Shown piece by piece: positions 35,501 to 46,100 of a stretch of DNA of 64,000 nucleotides. Each line of letters starts with the position of its first letter. Within the stretch, counting starts at the first letter, position 1. A model generated the notes under the pieces. The model was not told the origin of the DNA. It did not search any database and saw nothing but the letters and a program-made list of their open reading frames with translations. Made by a program: the position numbers and the translations under genes. Origin of the DNA: Fragilaria crotonensis (Eukaryota > Bacillariophyta > Fragilariophyceae > Fragilariales > Fragilariaceae); contig JAKSYS010000172.1 of assembly GCA_022925895.1 (NCBI GenBank), positions 1-64,000 of the forward strand. Reading direction: 5' to 3'.

Positions 35501-38051
35501 TCGTCCCGGATGCATGCAAATTCGTGGTCGCCATGGATCGCGACGATGTTGAAACCTCGGGAGGTATACGTGCGGCAGACCGCAGTCAGCTCGTCCAGGA
35601 TGGTGGAGCGTGTGCGGTCGGACACGAGACGTACCGTGCGAAAGAAAATGTTCCGGGAGATGGTGTGGAAGAAAATGTGCCCCTGCACAAAGAAAAAATC
35701 CACACACAGGGTGACATCGCGGTGGTGGTCAAGCACGGAGGGGGGTAGAGCCACAGCAGTGAAGTTCGGGGCGCGCGGTGCAACACCGGCGCGCGTGGTC
35801 TTCCCTTTGAGGGTTGCAATGTCGGGACCGTAGATCGTGAGCGCACGCTTGGCATCCAGGGAAGTGACGGGGCAGTTCCGAATACATCCATTGTCGAGGA
35901 TGCGCTGGAATTCGGCCTCGCTGGGGCGGCCGATGGCGCGGTAGAGCGTGCGTGCCATGTCGGCGTTCGCGATGTCGCGCCGACTAAAAAGTTTCTTCTG
36001 TTCCGCCACCGTGGACACCAGAGTATAGGCACCAACGTTATCGCTACTATTACTCGAAAAATATACGTAAAGCCCACACTCGTGCTCGACGAACTTCATG
36101 GTGGAACCATCGAGGCGGTGGACATGCATGGCAGGCTCGGCCGTCGTGTCCATCGTAACACGGCACACCTTGCGCACGTCGGCGAGCGAGAGGATATTCG
36201 CTATGGACGCCGGATTGAACCACACTGGTCCGAGGTTTGGGAAATCACCCATGAGCGTGGAGTCCTGGAAACCTCCGTTCGTAACCGCTCTGAGAGTACG
36301 GTCGCTCGGCCGAATGTTGGTGAGCATGTCGGGGTTCCGGAAAACCGAGATCGTAGATTGCGAGTCAAGCAATATCCACGATGGGTCGATTGCGGTTGTC
36401 CCCTGCGCCAACATGAGTCCGTACTGCAGGAGAGTGGTTCCAGAGGTGGTGCTGCCTGCCTGTTCGTCAGGACAGTCCGATGCGTAGTGTCCAGTGTTGT
36501 TGCACCTGTAGCACGTGATCCCTTCGTGCGTCACGCCGTTCGTGCCCGGCGTGCTGGTGGACCGCTGTGCAAAAGTCATGGCGCTTCCTTCGTTCGCGGT
36601 GCTCGTTTGGGCAGGCGTCGTGCCGGATTCACTGGCGACGACGCTGTTCCGGGCACGGTACGTGGCGTTCACAGGCGTTCGGTAGTTCACGAGCAAGCTG
36701 TAGGCGGACGTGATATCGGTGGGATACTCATCCTTACCTTTACTGTACTGGTTCGCAAGGTCAGCCACCAAGGTTCCGTATCTCGTGGGGTCTGAGCCGA
36801 ATAAGAGCGGCGGCTAGGGTGCAGTCACGTGCAATCTTTGCCCTTTCCTCGGCGGTGTACATGGTTCCGTCGTCCTTGGTCTCTGGCGCGAGCTTCGGAT
36901 TCAACACCAGCGTTCCGCCGTGGTACTCAATCGTGTCGGTGTGGCTCTTCATGGCCTCCAAGTAGCTGTCAGCGCTCTGTCCCTGCTGCTGTCTGCAGTT
37001 GAGGAATGCAGCGGTGGCGTCAAGCATGGAGATGTATCCGTTGTGTTTTGCATCGAACTGCATCGTGATTGCCTTGATGTTGTTGAGCAACCATTCGCAG
37101 TCGTCTTCTTTGGCGCTGGCTGCGTATCCATCCAGGGACTTCACCTTTGCCTTCATGGCTTCGCTGCACTGGCCCCAGATGACGGCCTGAAGCGCTGCCA
37201 GGTTGCCTCGTAGCACTCGTTTGCGCTTCGCATAGTCACGTATGTCCTCGTTCCAGATTGCGAGGTCAGTCTCATCTGCGTCTGGTCCAGGTCTCATGGG
37301 CTTCTCAAGTGTGGGGAGTTTCATCTCCGTGGCAAATAAGGTTGCAAGGTCCTCGGCATACTTGAGGTTCTTCTTCGCATACCCTTCGAGGGCTTCTACT
37401 GTCTTCGCGTACTGTCGCCGATCGGTCTGCTCGTCGTAACACTCGAACACGTTGCCGTTCATCTCGGTTGTCGTTCCTTTAAATCCTGTGCTTCTCGGTG
37501 GTCGGTGGCTTCCTCGCCCGCTTTGCTGGCCTCTGCCGCTTCTTCCGCTACGGTTCCGCTGTCCACCGCGTCCTGCTCTGCCTCCGCTTCGCCCTGTCTC
37601 TGTGGTCAAACCGCTCACGTTCGTATCTCCGGCTGTGCTGTTGTTGCTGCTCATTATGGTGGCGTCTGTATTTCCAGGTTGTTCGGGGCCCTCCAGGTGT
37701 TTGTTCCGTTGTCGGTGCGTATGTGCACTTGGTCGGGTATGATCTTCGTCACAGTGGCCAGTCGTTCCTTCTCCTCAGTCCAAGATATCCCTGCGGTTGC
37801 GGGCTTTCTGACTTTGTTGATGATTCGCACGCGGTCGCCTCTTCTGAATCCGTAGGGCACTTGCGCGTGGCCTTCCTGCCTGCGCCCTTCAGCGGTCCCT
37901 GGGGATGCTGCGTGCCCCTTTGCCAGTTCTGTTCGCCCGCTCTAGCGCAGTTACAATTTCTGCCTCTCTGATCTTGAGTACTCGTAGTTCAGCTATGAGT
38001 TCGTCAACTGATCTCTCTTCTTCCATCTAGTTCGAACCTTTCTCGAAACAA

Positions 38052-38375
38052 TGTTGCAAAAGTAGATCTTCCTGGATATACGTGGAGCGTTTAACTCGGT
38101 ATAGTCTATCCCCAGGAGATCAACCGATGTTGAAAAATAGTCGGAAGTTGCAAAACAAACTTCGGTCGTACTTAACAGGATTGTTTCGAGAAAGTGATCT
38201 CGTGCACAATCCTTTACTTTCTACTTTAGGCTTTCGCTTCGTTTCGGCCACATGTCCCTTTACTACGTCTGCCCACGTGGTTCTACTGGCGTGGTCTTTA
38301 CCGCTTACTTCGTCCAAAGGCGACGTGTTGCGAGCAGGCGCGGAATCATGTGCATCGATTCGTTTTTCTTCAACA
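38052..38375 (-). repeat. Copia 1 LTR (5' LTR)
   Basis: 324 bp. The 14 bases just inside it (38038-38051) are the reverse complement of LTR positions 38181-38194. Confidence 0.93.
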
Positions 38376-38380
38376 GACAT
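38376..38380. other. Copia 1 target duplication (GACAT), right
   Basis: Second copy of the 5 bp host duplication. Confidence 0.9.
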
Positions 38381-39543
38381 TTGTCAACAAAAGCGTGGTC
38401 AATTTGTCCTTGTCCACATTCGCCTCCCCTTGATGATGTTGTTGATGTGCCCAAAGTACTTGGTGAGGCACTACAAAGACCATGATGATCCCTTGTCGAG
38501 GACGCCATTCTTGCGACATCATTATCACTATTATTACCATCCAATACAAACAAAGCCCTGCTATTTTTGGTGATTGCACTTGAATCACTGCAAACACCAC
38601 GCTGCCCCCTGAGTTGTCATCCACTCTGGGATGCAAATTGATTTCATCTCGGCCAATGCCTTCTTAAATGGCCGACAATTCTTCAAATGCCACTTCACCT
38701 TCTCGCTCTTTGTATGGTGCTTGACAAGCATGCCGCATGATTTGCATCGAGTTTGAAGTTCCATATGTTGGTCTTCCTCATTGGAAAGAAACTGCCAGCA
38801 CTGATCTGGTCGCCTCCCGCCAGCTGATCGCTTCTTGACTTGTTTGTCTCCTGAAGGAACTTGTTGGAGGACTGCACTGTTGTTGCTACCACGCTGAACA
38901 AACTGTTGTTCTGCTGGCTGCTGGCGTGCTCCTCCTTCACCAAAGGATCTTGTTGTCCCCTTTCCTGCAATGCTTTCCGGTGTTGTCTCACAATCCTCCT
39001 CATCGGTACCAGTATTACAATTACTATCCTCCATCGCAAAGTAATTGTCATCCTTGTCAGTGTAGTTCTTGATTACACAAAAATCAAGAGTATTTGCTTC
39101 CTCAATTGATGCATAGCATGCTAATTTAGGGTAATTGCCCGTTGAACATTCGTGATAATCTTCCTTCCCATCGCCATCTTTGCTGCTGTCCTCCTTCTTT
39201 TCATTTTTGTCAGCACTCTGCATAGCATTCATCCCTTTCCTTTTCTTGCCGCTTGATCCATCTTCAGCGTCACAAATGAGCCTTTTCCTCGTGTCTTCAT
39301 TCGTTGCAACAGAAAGATTATGATGGAATTCAATGGTTCTACCTCTGACATCGGCATCTGCTGCTGGTGCAGCATTTATAATCTTGCTGCTGGAGTCGTC
39401 TTGAGCATCTGCCTTGTTTGCCACACCTTTTGGCTTGAGACTGCTGTCTGCATCATTGCTGCCGCAGTTTTTATTGTCATAAGAAGGGATAGATGCTACA
39501 CCTGCAGCCAATGGTGCCGATCCACGGGCACTGCCAGACATCA
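38376..39543 (-). pseudogene. hAT transposase, BED zinc-finger part, 5' of the Copia insertion
   Basis: ATG 39543 (MMSGSARGSAPLA) starts a Ser/Asp-rich region, then a BED finger: CWQFLSNEED, LQTRCKSCGMLVKHHTKSEK, VKWHLKNC (C-x2-C...H-x4-C-type spacing). The frame stops at 38585; a second frame (ALFVLDGNNSDNDVARM ... GQIDHAFVDKC) continues to the insertion site. At the target the codons DKC read straight into PTGTSGAKDGG on the far side, so the two halves are one gene. The BED domain would bind element DNA. Confidence 0.75.
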
Positions 39544-39552
39544 TGATGACGC

Positions 39553-40059
39553 TTGAAGCTATCACACTGGGAGGAGGCCATTGTCTTCTCCAATGTTGCC
39601 GAGCGAGGCATGGACAACAATGCTGCTGAGGATATTCCGCCACCAGTGCTACCTTTAGAGCTCTGTGCAATGTCCCACCGTGATTTTGGAGTTCTCCTAG
39701 AGAAGCAGGGTGCTTGTCTGAGTCAAATGTTTACAACAAGCCAAGAGATTGAAATGATAGATGAACAGTTTCGCAATCTGAAGCTTGCCTATCGTGAGGA
39801 AGCTGGGATCAAAAATTCATTGGATGCTTTTCCGGGTGTACAATCAATGAAAGAATGCTGGAGTCCACTGGGTGAGTCCTACAATTTGTTGCATACATTC
39901 TGCGGAGGGATTGCAACAGTATTGCCTGGAACGAGTTCAGTTGAAGCAGATTTTTCAGCCATCAACTGGATAAAGGATAAAAATTCGCAAAGGATGACTG
40001 ATTTCTCCCTTGAAAGCATCTTGCATTGCAAACAAAGGATTTGTTTGGCAGATGTTTGA
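39553..40059 (+). pseudogene. hAT C-terminal dimerisation fragment, opposite orientation
   Basis: The frame contains PPVLPLELCAMSHRDFGVLL and GTSSVEADFSAINWIKDKNS, then RMTDFSLESILHCKQ, the typical end of DUF659-type hAT transposases (hATC region). It starts only about 10 bp from the ATG of the minus-strand BED part, pointing the other way. It therefore cannot be the end of that gene in its present layout. It is either the remnant of a second hAT copy or a product of an inversion. About 165 codons are open. Confidence 0.7.
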
Positions 40060-40341
40060 AATAAGCTGCTGAACACATAGCTAAGACTCCAATCAGTTTA
40101 GTAATTAAAGTCTACTTTGATCCTTCATCTCTTCGGTGCAGTGTGCATTCCCTCGTCCCACCATGTCCTACGTCGTCTCCCATGTACGGTCGGGTTAGGG
40201 TTTACTCTTCCTGGTACAATTCTACGCAGGCTGCAAATACCCTCAAATAAGCCCTCATTAAATCGCCCTCATTTAGCTATTTGAGTGCAAATGAGGACAT
40301 GTACTCAAATATGGAACCCTGGTACAGGGGTTGTTTACACC
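40060..40341. other. spacer, no gene
   Basis: Contains repeated CCCTCA(T/A)(T/A)TA-like pieces (about 40240-40300), otherwise nothing recognised. Confidence 0.35.
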
Positions 40342-40568
40342 AGTAATTAGATGGCTAAATTAATCTTCAGTTCATGTTGACCTAATAATTAGATGGCTAA
40401 ACTAATCTTCAGTTCATGTTGACCTAATAATTAGATGGCTAAATTAATCTTCAGTTTAACCAGTTCATGTTGACCTAATAATTAGATGGCTAAATTAATC
40501 TTCAGTTTAACCAGTTCATGTTGACCTAGTAATTAGATGGCTAAATTAATCTAAGTTCTTGTTGACCT
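40342..40568 (+). repeat. minisatellite, five units of about 42-51 bp
   Basis: Each unit contains TAATTAGATGGCTAAATTAA and TTCATGTTGACCT. Units 3 and 4 carry an extra TTTAACCAG and match each other. The last unit is shorter and diverged. Confidence 0.9.
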
Positions 40569-40761
40569 TCCTTGGGTAGTCATTAAGTGCACTGCGACGA
40601 CCTACAAAGACAGGGTTCAGTACAGTGCGAGTGAACCAGAATCTTGCTCTCTCTACGGGATTCCAGCATCTCCGTCAGAGAATAGCGCAAACATTACAAG
40701 CGCCGCTTGAATCGACATCCTTTTGCGACACATCAACATTGCATTACGATCGACAATTGCC

Positions 40762-42123
40762 ATGAATTTTAGGCATATCTTTTCATCCAGGGGATCAATA
40801 CTTTTCGAATATGCCTCCGCTGGTAATATCCACGAGGTTCGTCAAATGTTGGAACGAGGGGCAAATGTGAACTTCAGACACCATGGAACTGGCAGCACAC
40901 CTCTCATTGCCGCGAGCTGGAGTGATTCAATCAGAGTCGTTCGTACTTTACTGAGGCAAGAAGGAGTGGATGTGAATGTCAGGGATAATGACGGCGACAC
41001 AGCTCTCATTTTCGCAAGCTGTTTGGGCCATTTGAGAGTAGTTCGTGTTTTATTGAATCACGACGATTTGGCTGTGAATCTGCGGAACAATACTGGCCGA
41101 ACAGCTCTCATCCAGGCAAGCTGTCATGACAACTGGGAAGTAGTTCGTGCGTTATTGAACCACCCAGCGGTGAATGCTAATGCCACGGATAATGATGGCT
41201 TTTCAGCTCTAATCCACGCAAGCCATAAGGGCCACTTGGGAGTGGTTCGGGCTTTTTGGATCCTTTATTGGATCACGGGAGGGTGCATGTGAATCTTCAG
41301 GATGGCTATGGCTTGTCCGCTCTCATCTACGCATGCGTTCATGGCCATTTGAATGTGGTGCAGGCTTTGTTGGATCACCCAGGGCTGGAGGTGAATATTA
41401 AGGATCGCGATGGCTTTTCAGCTCTCATGTACGCGTGCTTTCATGGCCATTTGGAAGTGGTTCGTGCCTTGTTGAATCACGATGAGGTTGATGTAAATAT
41501 CGAGAACAACAATGGCAGCACAGCTCTAGATGTGGCTCGGGGCTGTGGAGAAGATGATGTTGCACTTCTTTTGGAGGAACACTTACGCACATAACACAGG
41601 CGTCGTGACTAGGAGGTGTGGCGTTTTGCACTGGAACGCCTGCAGGAAGTGGGGCTGGGCAGCGATTGACAGGCGACCCCCGTCGTCGAAAGGAGAACAA
41701 AGCAACCTTCTCCAAGTGATTAATACAACCTCAGGTGATCCTGCAGAATTGTCCTTGGATGGCATCTTGCGATGCATCAAGAAGGACCACGAACTAGGAT
41801 CCGGTGCCTTTGTTCATGCTTGCTTAAGGTGTGATGGCCGCCTTCCAAAGGAGTTCCTTCTCACTTTGATATTGTCCCATCAAGGAAATTGAGGAATCGC
41901 TGAGGTGGAATTGTTGGTGAGTTCTGTGGTGAGTGTTTTCGTTACAGGGAAAAATGATCCTCCTTCTTCAGAACTCGGACACTGTCTAACGGCTCATTTT
42001 GTACAACATCGCCAGACTCTCAAGAGATTCCGACATCCCAACATTATTGTCTTGTATGGCTACAGTTTAAATGCCAACAGTACACAGCAGTGTTTGGTGT
42101 ATGAATATGCCGCGAACACCTGA
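40762..42123 (+). pseudogene. ankyrin-kinase family pseudogene
   Basis: ATG 40762 (MNFRHIFSSRGSILFEYASA) starts about five ankyrin units. An 11 bp insertion near 41257 (TTGGATCC repeated beside TTGGATCAC) shifts the frame; four more units and the C-cap continue to 41594 (DDVALLLEEHLRT). The linker (NLLQVINTTSGDPAELSLDG), a damaged Gly loop (LGSGAFVHA, then debris where the catalytic Lys should be), the conserved intron (41917-42015) and exon 2 start (TLKRFRHPNIIVLYGYSLNA) are visible. Family sequence ends at about 42123 inside the N-lobe. The kinase cannot work; an ankyrin-only product of the first half is conceivable. Confidence 0.7.
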
Positions 42124-42389
42124 CTCGCTGACTTCAGCCCGCTTGTCTGCAGGTTGTTGACTGTCCATCATGTTCTTGTTGGCAAGAGCCGTTTACGTCG
42201 TTCACATTGGACGGTGCATAGATGCCAGCACTAGTACTCAAATTGTATGCCCACCATGTCCGCCCGAGAGTAGCCTTTAGGGCCCTAAAAATATACTACG
42301 TAGTACATGTTTTCATTTCATTGATATGTCTGCTAATACATGAAGAGCACATAGGCACAAGGCTACCAAATCATGTAGTTTATGTAATG
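42124..42389. other. spacer
   Basis: A few bases (CTGACTTC...CGCTTGTCTGCAG, TGTCCATCATG) are still alignable to the kinase exon; the rest is unrecognised. Confidence 0.35.
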
Positions 42390-42736
42390 CTTCGGCCCAA
42401 ACGACCAAGCACGTTGTCATCGCCTTCGATAAATTCGACGATGCGGACGACTCCATTTTCGATCATGTGAGTGCTCTCTGCTTATTATTCGATAGATCGT
42501 GACAAATATAGCGCGGTTTTCACCTTTCATGTTGGCTCGGCACAGTTACGTTGTTTCTAGTATTACACGCTGTCCTCAGCCTCCAGCTCAAATTAAATCA
42601 GGATGTCGCTAGGGCAACCAAAGACTACGAACTACATCAAGGGATGATTTTCAATGAAACAATGCAATCAATAGGCAAGAAACATCTGCTGCGCGGTGGT
42701 GTGTGGCGCACAATGGTAGTGAACGACCGTATTTGA
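42390..42736 (+). pseudogene. possible two-exon gene end, unrecognised
   Basis: The frame TTKHVVIAFDKFDDADDSIF with DH ends at a donor GTGAGT (42469). After an intron of about 130 bp, an acceptor near 42601 leads to DVARATKDYELHQGMIFNET and MVVNDRI with a stop at 42734-42736. The composition is protein-like and the splice sites fit, but no upstream exon or family match was found. It may be the last exons of a lost gene. Confidence 0.25.
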
Positions 42737-42987
42737 AAATCTCAAGATTGAGTGCACTGTGTACACACCGTGTGCAAACTCATCACACACCACAAATATC
42801 AGATTCTGTAATGATTCGTTTGATTTTTTGATGCTCCGGCGTCATCTGCCAGCGCCTGTGGCAGCAAAAGTAAGAATAAAGTGCCTCTTGACCGTATGAG
42901 AAACTGTACCACCCAGCAACGAGACAACGAACTGCAGGAACGGAAATGGCAAGAACACCTCACATGTTCATATCCGCGAATCGTCCT
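42737..42987. other. spacer, no gene
   Basis: Nothing recognised before the Copia 2 target duplication. Confidence 0.35.
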
Positions 42988-42992
42988 CTTCT
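42988..42992. other. Copia 2 target duplication (CTTCT), left
   Basis: CTTCT here and at 48533-48537. Confidence 0.9.
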
Positions 42993-43132
42993 TGTTAAAG
43001 AGGTAGATGTCGTTAAAACGATGAGCTACATAAATTATGATTGACTCGATATTTGAGTGGACCTGGGCTCGGTCATTGGAATGCTATGACCTTCCGGGTT
43101 ACCCGACTGCGGGGTGCCCGGGTATAATAACA
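42993..43132 (-). repeat. Copia 2 LTR (3' LTR)
   Basis: 140 bp, TGTTAAAGAGG...ATAATAACA on the plus strand. A purine-rich tract (GGTGAGGGTG on the minus strand) abuts it inside the element. Confidence 0.92.
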
Positions 43133-46100
43133 CACCCTCACCAGGGTCCACAGTATGGAGTGCCAGTGCCGTGGGCGGAAGCTCGGTATCGGCAAGGCAA
43201 TCAAAATAGTTCTTTGTAGGATTCGTGGCCGAGTATAAGTACGTAGAACGAATGGCCTGATGATGGGAGGCCGGATGATGTTTGGAGAAATAGTCGGCGC
43301 GGTTCGTGTTGCCTTTGCGCCAATAAATTTGAAATTGGCCTTGGCGGACGCGATCGCGGATCCAATAGAAACGCATGTCGACGGCTTTGGAGCGTTTTTG
43401 CTTGACAGTGTCAGTGGCGATGCCGCTGGCGGTACTGTTGTCGGTGGCCATGGGCGTCGCCGGTTGGGGATGCCCCATTTCGTCGAGAGCGATGCGCAGG
43501 GGGCATGCTTCCTTGCCATTGTGAAATAACGCCCCAAGTTCAGCTTCGGCGGCGCTGGACAGGACTTCACGCATTATTTGACATAAGACGTGGACAGCGC
43601 CGTTAGGTTTGAAACCGGCGTTGCGCGCTGTGGTTTTGTTTGTCAGGTAAAGTACCTGCTGCGCGGGATCGGGCTTTGACGACGGAGAGGTAGGAGGCGT
43701 CACTTTCGATGGCAAGCAACATGTCGCTAGCAGTGAAACGAACGGTCGCATCGGGATGCGTTGCACAGTAGTTAAGCAGCTGTGCGAGCTTGTCCATCGT
43801 GGTTTTGGTACCGCCGGCTTGCTCCGTTGCCAATTCGCCAATAGCGGTGAGTAACGTGGAATCAACTGCTCGGGCATAATACAGTAACGTGCCGAGCACC
43901 TCGAGGATTCGAGTCTTGTCCGTTGCATCGAGCGCGACAGCGGTATCAGGCTCTGGGGCAAACTGGGTTTTGGCGCCATACGTTGGCCGTTGCCATGGGT
44001 GTGGAGAATGTTCCGGTTTCGGTGGGGCAACGTGCTGGAATCGTTGCAGTGCGCGGGCAATGTAGCCTGGCATGGACAGGTCGCAGGTGCGGCGGACATA
44101 GTCCCACGTGAGGGTGAGGCCGCAATAACGTGTGCCCGTCCAGTCGACGCTGACTTGATAATGGCGTTCGAGTGTGGTAATCAGATGATCGGTGTCGGCC
44201 TGCGACGTGTATCGGATGCCGAAATCGTCGACAACGACGAGGCTGAACACGATGTCGCGCGACGAGTGTTTCCATAAGCCGGGCGTGAGCGCGACAGGGT
44301 GATATCCATGGGGTGCCATGAACTTGATGAGTTGGTCGTTGGCGAGGCGGCCGGCCTGTGGGAGGCCATACATGCCGCGTCGAATTTCGACGAAGACATG
44401 GCCGTTGTGGACTAACGGCAGCAAGTTGTATAACTCAATGATGACGTCGGGAATCGCCGATGGGAATACGCATGTATTCGTAGCGCTCCATGGGAGTGCC
44501 AAGGTAGAAATCTTTGAGATCGGTCGCCATGAATTTGGCGTTGGGAGTTGACAAGACGCTGTTGAACAACAACTTGGCAGTTGTCAAATCGGCGGTCTTC
44601 GTGCTCACGTCAAAGGGATAATCAACCTTGTCACCGCCGACGGTCCACCGTACGCGACGGGGTTTACCTTTCGGGCGCGACGCGACAACAACGCGTAAAT
44701 AAGTAGCTTTGCGATCGGCTGGGATGGCGGTGACCGGAATGAAGTACATGGTGTTTGTGCCTTTGACGTCGCCGTAGCCTTGGGCGAGGCGCCCTATTTC
44801 TTCGGCGTTGGACTGTTGCCAGAGCGGTCCTCCCTCACTGCAATGGCTAAGTTCCCGGTATTCTGCGAGTCGGCCCGTGTCGGGATTGAACGCGTTTCCG
44901 TGGAAAGCATAGTGGACGCCGGCGTCGGCGGGTGCTGGTTGGGCAGCGTCAAGCAAGAGCGCACGGGCTGCCGCAGCGATATGGTGGAGAGGTCGCTGCT
45001 TGTTGGCGCGCGTGCCGTGCTGGTGGTGAACGGGGACGACGGGTCGACGAGCGGGAGTTGCTGTCGGAGGTGTCGTGAGCTTTTTCTTGGTGAGCTTGAG
45101 GGGGTGGATGGTCTTGGACGTAGGTCCAGGGGGAGTGCGGGGGTTATACCGCAAAGACCGACGGCGTCGCTTACCGACGAACCCGGTGCTAGTTCGGAAG
45201 GTGTCGACAATCGTGTCGGATGGGAGCGGTGCGAACTGGACACGTCGCGGAGCGACGAGGGAGAGAGGTGCCGAAGGGGGAGACGTGGTGGAACTGGGTG
45301 CACCCACCCTCAGAGGTGGGTCCACACTTGCCGATGGCGGCGGAGAACAATACCAACGGTTGTCGGGGAGGCCACCCTCAGAGGTGCAACAGTAGCGTGA
45401 CCAATGGGGTTGGTTTGCGGTGACGCAAGCGACGTGAGGATGCTGGTGAGTTCGATGAGCGCCCGATGATGGCTGTCGGTGAGCGGTGCTAATGGGGACG
45501 CTGGCGACGGATGGTGAAGCGCGTGGAGAATGTCGTGGATGCCGGCCAAGATGAGATCATTGGAAGACGCCAGGGCATGGTGACCTTGGTCGGAAACCAC
45601 GAGAGGGTATCGCACACGCGGGTGGCGCGGGTATCCCAAAGCCACACGGTGTAACACCGGTACGACTCTAGCGCGGGACCTGTGTACCAGCCATCGGCGC
45701 CGTGGGGTGACCACGTGGTCCGTTCGGCAGGTTTGACGTGTACGAGGACACGAATGCCGGGGGGCGCAATCGGTGTCCGATTGAAGTCGACGGCGCCGTG
45801 CAATTGTGCATGGGCTGACAAACTCGGATTGATTCGAGATCCGCGGAGGAGGTTAAGCGTGAGCTCAGCCTGTGGAAGTAACTTGTCCCATAAGTGCAAA
45901 GGGAAGTTTTTGTCCACACTGCACAATCCGGAGATGAAGTGATTCTTGAATGTGCGAATCGCACGTTCGGCCGCATTGCGGCGATGCATGCCAGGGCACG
46001 AGCTGAAAATCAATGTCCTCGGCGACGAGAAATTGCTTGAGCGCAACAGTGCACTCATTGTCCAGGCGATGCAGGCGCGGGCGAAGGCCAGCAGCGACAA

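Larger units (their letters stand above)
32261..38375 (-). mobile_element. Copia LTR retrotransposon 1, looks whole or nearly whole
   Basis: 6115 bp, transcribed from the minus strand, with 324 bp LTRs in which I saw no difference and a 5 bp GACAT target duplication. Gag lies at about 36.76-37.65 kb. The gag-pol part at about 32.33-36.77 kb has a zinc knuckle (CYRCNNTGHYASDC), protease (LLDSQSTIS), integrase, reverse transcriptase (WYVDDMKISH) and RNase H (SSTEAEVVGASDY), in Copia order. Matching LTRs and long open frames indicate a very recent insertion, into a hAT transposase gene. Confidence 0.92.

Noticed and set aside
34354-36795. Long plus-strand frames (34354-35223, 36082-36795)
   Set aside because: They lie opposite the Copia 1 coding part, whose frame carries all the recognised domains; they are shadows in GC-rich sequence.
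38030-38052. GTTCGAACC next to the LTR as part of a tRNA gene
   Set aside because: No acceptor stem or anticodon arm can be built around it.
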